A stretch of DNA of 11,719 nt from Oscillospiraceae bacterium (GTDB taxonomy: Bacteria > Bacillota > Clostridia > Oscillospirales > Oscillospiraceae). Position 1 is the first letter of the stretch. Each line of letters begins with the position of its first letter. Shown piece by piece: positions 5,989 to 11,719 of the stretch. The DNA lies in the NCBI GenBank assembly GCA_017400415.1, contig JAFPTE010000014.1, forward strand, positions 1 through 11,719. The letters run 5' to 3'. The notes beneath the pieces were generated by a model. It did not search any database, had not been told where the DNA came from, and saw only the letters and a program-made list of their open reading frames with translations. The position numbers and the translations under genes were made by a program.

Positions 5989-8204
5989 ACATACTGCACA
6001 GGTACACCCGCTCCGCCCTTCTGAAAAACCGGACCCGGACCTTCGTGACCATCATCGGCATCGTCCTCTCCATGGCCCTGCTGACCGCCGTCATTGAGGG
6101 GGCCTACTCCGGCCAGCAGTTCCTCATAAACTCCGAAATTGCCCGGTCCGGCAACTGGCACGTGGCCTTCTACGGCCCCACGGAGGAGGATATTGCCATA
6201 ATAAAGGCGGACCCGGACTTCGTCTCCGGCGAGACGGTCCACGAGCCCGGCTCGGCTTATGAGACCACCTACCGTGTCATAACCAAATGGCACGACAACG
6301 ACAACGTGACGGATTTCACCTACCGGGTACTGGACAAAATCTCCACCCGCTCCTTCTCCATCCACGGCACCCTGCTCATGTTCTACGGCTCCTTCGGCTC
6401 CAGCACGTACATGTCCGCCCTGTACGGCTTTGCGGCCATACTCATGGGCCTGGTGGCCTTCGGCTCCATTTCCCTTATCTACAACTCCTTCTCCATCTCC
6501 GTGTCGGAGCGCACAAGGCAGTTCGGAATCCTCAAATCCATCGGCGCCACCAACGCCCAGATCCGGGGTGCGGTGCTCTACGAGGCCCTTATTCTGGCGG
6601 CGATCGGCATTCCTCTGGGCCTTATTGTGGGCTGCGCCGGCATCGGCATAACCCTCTTCTGCCTGCGGGACGCCTTTGCGGGCTTCATGAGCCTGGGCGC
6701 CGACTCCGGTGCCCAGATAGGTCTGGTGCTCCACCCGGGATACCTGGCCATAGCCGCCGCCGTGTGCCTGGTGACCACCCTTATTGCCGCCTGGATCCCC
6801 GCCGCCCGGGCCATGCACGTGGCGCCCATGGCCGCCATAAGACAGCAGGGCGACGTGAAGGTCACCGCCCGGGATGTGAAGACCTCAAAGCTCACGGAAA
6901 AGCTCTTCGGCTTCGAGGGCAGTCTGGCTGCGAAAAACTTCAGGCGGAACCGGAAGGGCTACCGGGCCACGGTCGTCAGCCTTTTCATGAGCGTGGTGCT
7001 CTTCATCTCCGCCTCCTCCTTCTGCGCCTACCTGACGGACACGGTGGACATGGCCAACTCCTCCGACTCCGGGGCGGACCTGGTGTTCTGGGACTCCCGC
7101 AATGAGCGGGACGATCCGGAGGGGCTTCTGAAGGCCCTGACGGTGGAGGGGATAACGGAGGGCTATTACGCCGACCGGGACGGCCTCAGCGTCATCATTT
7201 CCCCGGACCAGGCCGGCGACAGCCTGAAAAGCTCCTTCATCTGGGCAGACCTGACCGATGACGACGGCAGCGCCGAACTCACCGCCGACATCGCCTTTAT
7301 ACAGGACAGCTTCTTTGACGCCCTGTGCCGCAAAAACGGCATTGACCCGGCGCCCTTTTACACCCAGCCCATGGCTCTTGTGAATAACGAGGGCCTCTTC
7401 CGCCAGTATGAGTCCGACGGCACATACAGGTACATCACCCTCAGGTATTTCCGGTCCTTCCCTGCCGAAGTGGAGACCCTCGATTACGATTACTCCGGGG
7501 CCGAGGAGGGCGGCGAGAATTTTGTGCCCGCCCAGGTCCGCCGGACCCTCACCGTGGCCGGCGAGCTTAAGGAGATACCCATGGGCCTTACAAGGCAGGG
7601 CTTCCTTATGGCGGCCCCCTACTCCATGATGAGCTCCATTGTCTCCGGTCAGCCCAGCGCCACCTATTTCTTTTTCAAGGCCAGCGACCACAACGGTGCA
7701 GCGGAGAGGATGAAGGATGTTCTGAAGAGCCTGGACCTGCCCTCCGGCCGGCTCCAGGACCTGATGGCCCAGAAGGAGAGCATCCGCATGCTGGTAACGG
7801 TGGTGAACGTCTTCGCCTACGGCTTCATAATCCTCATCTCCCTTATCGCCCTGGCAAACGTCTTCAACACCATCTCCACCTCCATCGCCCTGCGGGAGCG
7901 GGAGCTGGCGGTGCTGCTCAGCGTGGGCATGGGACACAGGAGCTTTATGCGGATGATGAACTATGAGTGCCTTATCTACGGCTTCAAGGGCCTGCTCTGG
8001 GGCATACCCGTGTCCGTTCTCGTGACCTTCCTTATCTACCAGGCCGCCGGGAACGTGGGAGAGCGGGGCTTCTATCTGCCCGTCCACAGCGTGCTCATAG
8101 CCGTGGGCAGCGTCTTTCTGGTGGTGTTCCTCACCATGCTTTACTCCACATCGAAGCTCAGAAAAAGGAGCCTTGTGGAGTCCATCAAGAACGAAAATCT
8201 GTAA
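5985..8204 (+). CDS. FtsX-like ABC transporter permease
   Basis: This 739-residue membrane protein is the partner of the upstream ATPase. By eye it has eight membrane helices in two repeats: about 19-40, 146-170, 196-226 and 253-272, then 330-350, 603-625, 664-685 and 703-725. Each repeat carries an FtsX-type core, for example SLIYNSFSISVSERTRQFGI with the following KSIGAT, and NVFNTISTSIALRERELAVL later. Large extracellular regions follow the first helix of each half. The second is about 250 residues; the first is only about 105, which is short for this type of protein and hints at an in-frame loss. The start at ATG 5985 overlaps the ATPase stop by 4 nt. No terminator is visible after the stop. 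Export or envelope defence is inferred from the family; no substrate is indicated. Confidence 0.92.
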   Translation: MNILHRYTRSALLKNRTRTFVTIIGIVLSMALLTAVIEGAYSGQQFLINSEIARSGNWHVAFYGPTEEDIAIIKADPDFVSGETVHEPGSAYETTYRVITKWHDNDNVTDFTYRVLDKISTRSFSIHGTLLMFYGSFGSSTYMSALYGFAAILMGLVAFGSISLIYNSFSISVSERTRQFGILKSIGATNAQIRGAVLYEALILAAIGIPLGLIVGCAGIGITLFCLRDAFAGFMSLGADSGAQIGLVLHPGYLAIAAAVCLVTTLIAAWIPAARAMHVAPMAAIRQQGDVKVTARDVKTSKLTEKLFGFEGSLAAKNFRRNRKGYRATVVSLFMSVVLFISASSFCAYLTDTVDMANSSDSGADLVFWDSRNERDDPEGLLKALTVEGITEGYYADRDGLSVIISPDQAGDSLKSSFIWADLTDDDGSAELTADIAFIQDSFFDALCRKNGIDPAPFYTQPMALVNNEGLFRQYESDGTYRYITLRYFRSFPAEVETLDYDYSGAEEGGENFVPAQVRRTLTVAGELKEIPMGLTRQGFLMAAPYSMMSSIVSGQPSATYFFFKASDHNGAAERMKDVLKSLDLPSGRLQDLMAQKESIRMLVTVVNVFAYGFIILISLIALANVFNTISTSIALRERELAVLLSVGMGHRSFMRMMNYECLIYGFKGLLWGIPVSVLVTFLIYQAAGNVGERGFYLPVHSVLIAVGSVFLVVFLTMLYSTSKLRKRSLVESIKNENL

Positions 8205-8221
8205 AATAACCAAATAACCTC

Positions 8222-8250
8222 TTCACACAGGCGGGAATTGGGTGTATAAT
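8222..8250 (+). promoter_or_regulatory. Strong sigma-A promoter of the MsmX-like gene
   Basis: TTCACA (8222-8227) and TATAAT (8245-8250) are separated by exactly 17 bp. It starts 18 nt after the permease stop and would begin transcription near 8257, leaving a leader of nearly 200 nt before the ATPase start codon. No catabolite-response (cre) element was recognised around it. Confidence 0.75.
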
Positions 8251-8256
8251 GCACAC

Positions 8257-8452
8257 ATGAAGGTGCGTTATGCGCCCATATTCTCGCCTGCGGCGTCTAC
8301 TCCACAAAATAGCGCCGCAAGGAAACAAAAAGGAGGAAAAAACATCCGCCGGGCCGGCGGTGCGGCAGTGTGGAGACCTGCCGTAAAAGCGCTGCGGCAC
8401 AGCCGGGCGTGAGGCGGCGTATTGCGGAGGCAGCGCCGCTGCGGCTCAGAGT
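8257..8452 (+). other. Long structured leader of the MsmX-like gene
   Basis: The leader contains several inverted repeats: TGCGGCG 8289-8295 with CGCCGCA 8313-8319 (17-nt loop), CCGCCG 8347-8352 with CGGCGG (loop GGC), CGGCAG 8363-8368 with CTGCCG 8378-8383, GCGCTGC 8389-8395 with GCAGCGC 8430-8436, and the short GCAGC/GCTGC 8430-8442. A near-perfect direct repeat, GCTGCGGC(A/T)CAG, occurs at 8391-8402 and 8438-8449. It matches no riboswitch class I can recognise, and no T-run follows any stem. Part of it (about 8344-8452) may be a secondary insertion. Confidence 0.4.
8329..8336 (+). promoter_or_regulatory. Strong ribosome-binding site without a start codon
   Basis: AAAGGAGG is followed by AAAAAAC and then ATC at 8344-8346, exactly where a start codon would be expected. 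The ATPase start lies 116 nt downstream at 8453 and has no Shine-Dalgarno sequence at normal spacing; the nearest is GGAGG at 8426-8430, 22 nt away. The reading frame of the ATPase is closed upstream by TAA at 8384. Confidence 0.6.
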
Positions 8453-9634
8453 ATGGCAGAAGTGCGTCTCGTGAACATCAAGAAGGTATATCCCTATTCA
8501 GGCGGCGAGGAGAAGAAGAAAAAGCCCAGGAAGGACGCCCCGGAGGAGAAAAAGGTCAATCTCCAGATAACGGATGAGGGCGTCGTGGCGGTTCAGGAGT
8601 TCAGCCTGGACATAAAGGACAAGGAATTCATCGTCCTGGTAGGCCCCTCCGGCTGCGGCAAGAGCACCACCCTGCGGATGGTGGCCGGCCTGGAGGATAT
8701 CTCCGGCGGCGAGCTGTACATCGACGGGAAGCTGGTTAACGACGTGGCCCCCAAGGACAGGGACATTGCCATGGTCTTCCAGAACTACGCCCTTTACCCC
8801 CACATGACTGTTTATGAGAACATGGCCTTCTCCCTGAAGCTCAAGAAGCTCCCCAAGGCGGAGATAGACAGAAAGGTCCGGGAGGCCGCCGAAATTCTTG
8901 ATATCACCCAGTACCTGGAGCGTAAGCCCAAGGCCCTCTCCGGCGGTCAGCGCCAGCGGGTGGCCATAGGCAGAGCCATCGTCCGGGACCCCAAGGTCTT
9001 CCTGATGGACGAGCCTCTTTCAAACCTGGACGCCAAGCTCCGCAACCAGATGCGGGCCGAGATAATCAAGCTCCGCCAGAGAATCAACACCACCTTCATC
9101 TATGTTACCCATGACCAGACCGAGGCCATGACCCTGGGCGACCGCATCGTAATCATGCGGGACGGCTTCATTCAGCAGATCGGCACCCCCCAGGAGGTGT
9201 TCAATCACCCGGCAAACCTCTTCGTGGCGGGCTTTATCGGCATGCCGGTAATGAACTTCTTCCCGGGCTGCAGCCTTAAGAAGCAGGGCGGGAAATATAC
9301 GGTCACCCTCCTGGGCAAGACCTTCGAGCTCAGTGAGGAGCAGAACAGAGGCCTTGCCGCAAACGGCATAGGCGACAGGGAAATCACCGTGGGCGTCCGC
9401 CCGGTCCATATGACGGTGGACATGAAAAACGGCATCCCCGCAAAGGTGGACGTGACCGAGATGATGGGCAGCGAGCTCCACATCCATATGAACACAAACG
9501 GCCTTGACGTAGTGGCCGTGGTGCCCACCACCCAGATAAGCACCATCTTCCCGGCGGGCACGGACATCTGCTTCAGCTTCCGGCCGGAGCTTATGCATCT
9601 GTTCGATTCCGGGACCGAAAAGAACCTGATCTGA
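8453..9634 (+). CDS. MsmX/MalK/UgpC-type sugar ABC transporter ATPase
   Basis: This 393-residue cytoplasmic ATPase is of the kind that powers carbohydrate uptake ABC importers of the CUT1 class. In Firmicutes one such protein commonly serves many importers. Motifs: Walker A GPSGCGKST (64-72), NYALYPHMTVYENMAFSLKL after the Q-loop, signature LSGGQ (162-166), Walker B FLMDE (183-187) and H-loop H220. The rest is the C-terminal regulatory TOBE/OB region, with VGVRPVHM. Walker A lies about 25 residues later than in MalK because of a lysine- and glutamate-rich insert (about 18-42, GGEEKKKKPRKDAPEEKK), which I recall in clostridial members. Between the upstream stop and ATG 8453 there is no other in-frame ATG, GTG or TTG, so this start is forced despite lacking a proper ribosome site. 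The gene is monocistronic with its own promoter and terminator and lies next to an arabinose operon. Exact substrates are unknown. Confidence 0.9.
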   Translation: MAEVRLVNIKKVYPYSGGEEKKKKPRKDAPEEKKVNLQITDEGVVAVQEFSLDIKDKEFIVLVGPSGCGKSTTLRMVAGLEDISGGELYIDGKLVNDVAPKDRDIAMVFQNYALYPHMTVYENMAFSLKLKKLPKAEIDRKVREAAEILDITQYLERKPKALSGGQRQRVAIGRAIVRDPKVFLMDEPLSNLDAKLRNQMRAEIIKLRQRINTTFIYVTHDQTEAMTLGDRIVIMRDGFIQQIGTPQEVFNHPANLFVAGFIGMPVMNFFPGCSLKKQGGKYTVTLLGKTFELSEEQNRGLAANGIGDREITVGVRPVHMTVDMKNGIPAKVDVTEMMGSELHIHMNTNGLDVVAVVPTTQISTIFPAGTDICFSFRPELMHLFDSGTEKNLI

Positions 9635-9644
9635 CCTTTTTTCC

Positions 9645-9682
9645 GGGGCCGGAGGCTTTTTGCCTCCGGCCCCTTTAAATTT
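9645..9682 (+). terminator. Intrinsic terminator after the MsmX-like gene
   Basis: A perfect 12-bp GC-rich stem, GGGGCCGGAGGC (9645-9656) and GCCTCCGGCCCC (9662-9673), has a TTTTT loop and is followed by TTTAAATTT. It begins 10 nt after the stop codon and insulates the araA operon from the ATPase gene. Confidence 0.88.
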
Positions 9683-9715
9683 ATGTACGGAATCAATCAA
9701 ATCAGGCAAAAATCC

Positions 9716-9744
9716 TTGAAATCCGGCCCTGTTAAATGTATAAT
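9716..9744 (+). promoter_or_regulatory. Promoter of the araA operon
   Basis: TTGAAA (9716-9721) and a perfect TATAAT (9739-9744) are spaced by 17 bp. Transcription would start near 9751, about 30 nt before ATG 9781. I saw no convincing AraR or cre operator, so sugar control is not demonstrated from the sequence. Confidence 0.75.
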
Positions 9745-9780
9745 AGCGGGGAAAGTATGCCAAAGAAAGGAGATGGTTCA

Positions 9781-11247
9781 ATGAATGAAAAAGTTTTCTG
9801 GTTCGTGATCGGCTCTCAGACCCTTTACGGAGACGACGTTCTCCGCACCGTGGCTGACCGTGCCGCCGAGATGGCGGAGAAGATGAGCAAGTCCCTGCCC
9901 TACCCCCTCATCTACAAGGTCACCTCAAAATCCAATTCCGAAATCAGGGAAATCGTCCGCCAGGCCAACTTCGATACCTCCTGCCTGGGCATCGTCACCT
10001 GGTGCCATACCTTCTCCCCCAGCAAGATGTGGCTGGACGGGCTCCGGGACCTGCAGAAGCCCTGGTGCCACCTGGCCACCCAGTACAACCGTGAGATTCC
10101 CAACGAGGAAATCGACATGGACTTCATGAACCTGAACCAGGCCGCCCACGGTGACCGGGAGCACGGCTTCATGGGCGCCCGGCTCCGGAAGCCCCGGAAG
10201 ATAATCGCCGGCTACTGGCAGGATGAGGATGTGCTGCGCCGCCTGGCCAAGTGGCAGCGGGTCTGCGTAGGCGTGGAGACCAGCCGGAACATGAAGGTCA
10301 TGCGCTTCGGCGACAACATGCGTGAGGTTGCCGTCACGGAGGGCGACAAGGTCGAGGCCCAGATCAAGCTGGGCTGGCAGGTGAACACCTGGGCCGTCGG
10401 GGACCTGGTGAAGGAGATGGACAAGGTCACCGAGGCGGAGATCGACTCTCTCTGCGCAGGGTATGCCGCCCAGTACGATATCGCCACGGACAACATCCGG
10501 GCCATCCGCTACCAGGCCCGGGAAGAGATAGCCATGAAGAGGATGATGGACCGGGAGGGCTGCAGGGCCTTCTCCAACACCTTCCAGGACCTTTACGGCA
10601 TGGAGCAGCTGCCGGGCCTTGCCAGCCAGCACCTGATGAGCCAGGGCTACGGCTACGGCGGCGAGGGCGACTGGAAGGTCTCCGCCATGACCGCCATCAT
10701 GAAATCCATGGGTCAGGACGGAAACGGCGCCTCTGCCTTCATGGAGGATTACACCTATCACCTGGTGCCCGGAAGCGAGTACTCCCTGGGCGCCCATATG
10801 CTGGAGGTCTGCCCCTCCCTGGCCGCCGGAAAGCCCCGGATTGAGACCCACCACCTGGGCATCGGCATGAACGAAAAGGACCCCGCCCGTCTGGTGTTTG
10901 AGGGCAAGGCCGGAGCCGGCGTTGTGGCCAGCCTTATCGACATGGGCGGCCGCCTCAGGCTCATCTGCCAGGATATCGAGGCCGTGAAGCCCATTATGCC
11001 CATGCCCAACCTGCCTGTTGCCCGGGTCATGTGGCGGGCACTGCCGGACCTGGCCACCGGAGTTGAGTGCTGGATCACCGCCGGCGGCGCACACCACACC
11101 GTGCTTTCCTACGACGTGGACGCCGAAATGCTCCGTGACTGGGCCCGGATTATGGATATCGAGTTTGTACACATCGGCGCCGACACCACCCCCGAGAAGC
11201 TGGAGGACGAGCTTCTCGTCAAGGACCTTATCTGGAAGCTGAAATGA
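9781..11247 (+). CDS. araA: L-arabinose isomerase
   Basis: This 488-residue enzyme converts L-arabinose to L-ribulose, the first step of the cytoplasmic isomerase route to D-xylulose 5-phosphate. It uses a divalent metal, usually Mn2+. The N-terminus (KVFWFVIGSQTLYGDD) and GYGYGGEGDWK are family signatures. The four metal and catalytic residues known from the E. coli enzyme (E306, E333, H350, H450) correspond in spacing to E295 (GEGDWK), E322 (FMEDYTYHL), H339 (LGAHMLEVCP) and H439 (GGAHHTVLS). Length is close to the usual 500 residues. The frame opens 15 codons earlier, but AAAGGAG (9766-9772), 8 nt upstream, sets the start at ATG 9781. It leads an operon: its stop overlaps the next start as ATGA, and a kinase gene follows. 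Some D-galactose activity is common in this family. Confidence 0.95.
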   Translation: MNEKVFWFVIGSQTLYGDDVLRTVADRAAEMAEKMSKSLPYPLIYKVTSKSNSEIREIVRQANFDTSCLGIVTWCHTFSPSKMWLDGLRDLQKPWCHLATQYNREIPNEEIDMDFMNLNQAAHGDREHGFMGARLRKPRKIIAGYWQDEDVLRRLAKWQRVCVGVETSRNMKVMRFGDNMREVAVTEGDKVEAQIKLGWQVNTWAVGDLVKEMDKVTEAEIDSLCAGYAAQYDIATDNIRAIRYQAREEIAMKRMMDREGCRAFSNTFQDLYGMEQLPGLASQHLMSQGYGYGGEGDWKVSAMTAIMKSMGQDGNGASAFMEDYTYHLVPGSEYSLGAHMLEVCPSLAAGKPRIETHHLGIGMNEKDPARLVFEGKAGAGVVASLIDMGGRLRLICQDIEAVKPIMPMPNLPVARVMWRALPDLATGVECWITAGGAHHTVLSYDVDAEMLRDWARIMDIEFVHIGADTTPEKLEDELLVKDLIWKLK

Positions 11248-11663
11248 GAGACGAAAACTGCGGCTACTGCGCCGGCGGCGAAAAGCTTGCCGCCTTCGGC
11301 ATCAAAATCTGCGACCTTTCCGTAAGCCAGCTGATTCTTTTCAAGGAGCAGAGCCACCCGGGCCGCTGCATCGTGGCCTATAAGGACCACGTCAGCGAGC
11401 TGACGGACATAAGCGCCCAGGACCGGCAGGCCTTCTTTGAGGATGTGGCCAGGGCCGCCCGGGCCATCCACGCCGCCTTCCGCCCGGACAAGGTGAACTA
11501 CGGCGCCTACGGCGACACGGGCTGCCACCTGCACTTCCACCTGGTGCCCAAGTACAGGGATGGATTCGAGTGGGGCGGCGTCTTCGCCATGAACCCGGGA
11601 CGGGTTTACCTTACCGACAGCGAGTACAACGAGATGATAGCCAGGATAAAGGCCAACCTGTGA
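11244..11663 (+). CDS. HIT-family nucleotide-binding hydrolase/transferase
   Basis: This 139-residue protein belongs to the histidine triad (HIT) superfamily. The triad is CHLHFHLVP, with H95, H97 and H99; H97 is the expected nucleotide-attacking residue by family analogy. An upstream SHPGRCIVAYKDHVSELTDI segment matches the HIT strand-turn region. The N-terminal CGYC pair (residues 6 and 9) suggests a possible metal site, as in several bacterial HIT proteins. Length is typical of a single HIT domain. Members hydrolyse nucleoside phosphoramidates, dinucleoside polyphosphates or AMP-linked adducts; the substrate here is unknown. It overlaps araA by 4 nt and ends 12 nt before a kinase gene, so it is translated as part of the arabinose operon. 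A sugar-nucleotide or housekeeping role is inference only. Confidence 0.9.
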   Translation: MRDENCGYCAGGEKLAAFGIKICDLSVSQLILFKEQSHPGRCIVAYKDHVSELTDISAQDRQAFFEDVARAARAIHAAFRPDKVNYGAYGDTGCHLHFHLVPKYRDGFEWGGVFAMNPGRVYLTDSEYNEMIARIKANL

Positions 11664-11675
11664 GGTGACGCAGAA

Positions 11676-11719
11676 ATGAAAATGGAAAAGACCGCTCTCG
11701 GCATCGAGCTGGGCTCCAC
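11676..11719 (+). CDS. FGGY-type carbohydrate kinase, N-terminal fragment (partial, runs off the window)
   Basis: Only the first 14 full codons are visible: MKMEKTALGIELGS, with a threonine or similar residue next. GIELGS is the phosphate-1 loop of the FGGY/actin-like ATPase fold, with Glu in place of the more usual Asp seen in GIDFGT-type kinases. After araA, an L-ribulokinase role (L-ribulose to L-ribulose 5-phosphate) is the natural expectation, but the substrate cannot be read from this fragment. GAGGTG (11662-11667), 8 nt upstream, favours ATG 11676 over ATG 11682. It begins 12 nt after the HIT gene in the same operon. Confidence 0.65.
   Translation, partial: MKMEKTALGIELGS

Noticed and set aside
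5574..6818. Long antisense open frame opposite the ABC transporter genes
   Set aside because: It is rich in Gly, His and Asp and shows no family motif. Long open antisense frames are expected opposite GC-rich genes, and the plus-strand proteins are unmistakable.
6885..8213. Antisense open frame of 442 codons opposite the permease
   Set aside because: It has no ribosome site or recognisable domain and is a composition shadow of the permease gene.
8344..8409. Leader peptide starting at ATC 8344 behind the strong ribosome site
   Set aside because: ATC is not a normal start codon and the 22-codon frame has no recognisable features; an insertion explains the site better.
8257..8452. Known riboswitch or T-box leader
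   Set aside because: No conserved core of any class I can recognise, no specifier-like region, and no terminator with a T-run.
9925..11172. Antisense open frame of 415 codons opposite araA
   Set aside because: Low-complexity Gly/His/Val-rich translation with no motif; a shadow of araA.

Overview
The window looks like chromosomal DNA of a GC-rich, low-oxygen Firmicute, probably a gut clostridium of the Oscillospiraceae/Ruminococcaceae type. That placement is an inference. It rests on strong AGGAGG-type ribosome sites, sigma-A promoters with 16-17 bp spacers, a rubredoxin-fused flavin reductase, a DUF6273 surface protein, a MsmX-like ATPase with a lysine-rich N-terminal insert, and clostridial-type LUD and FGGY sequences. 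No rRNA, tRNA, CRISPR array, transposase or phage gene was seen. No stretch longer than 300 bases lacks a gene.

Layout. Left end (1-1784): the first codons of a response regulator and a TetR-type repressor lie on the minus strand. Divergent from them is a membrane-anchored DUF6273 protein, and the shared intergenic region holds a perfect 15-bp palindrome. Positions 1768-2026 hold the most unusual structure here. A 24-nt terminator-hairpin sequence is present twice in direct orientation, on either side of a 201-nt block made of five further hairpins. The pattern fits a small mobile repeat that inserted into a bidirectional terminator and duplicated it. Positions 2024-5133 carry a flavin reductase-rubredoxin (minus), a YgjP-type metalloprotease-like protein (plus), a UDP-GlcNAc 2-epimerase (minus) and a LUD-domain protein (minus). 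A bidirectional terminator separates the YgjP and WecB genes.

Positions 5217-8204 are a two-gene MacB/FtsX-type ABC transporter operon with a 4-nt overlap. Its promoter has a good -10, a poor -35 and phased direct repeats of the kind bound by OmpR-family response regulators.

Positions 8222-11719 look like a sugar-use region. A MsmX/MalK-type ATPase gene has a good promoter, a 200-nt structured leader and a strong ribosome site stranded about 110 nt upstream of its ATG. After a strong terminator, a new promoter drives L-arabinose isomerase, a HIT-family protein overlapping it by 4 nt, and the start of an FGGY-type kinase. Together these would take L-arabinose towards L-ribulose 5-phosphate, and the ATPase would probably serve several sugar importers. 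No importer permease, binding protein or AraD epimerase lies inside the window.

I found no convincing new multi-gene system. The best leads are the hairpin-block insertion at 1768-2026, the displaced ribosome site of the MsmX-like gene, and the operator-like repeats in front of the ABC transporter.
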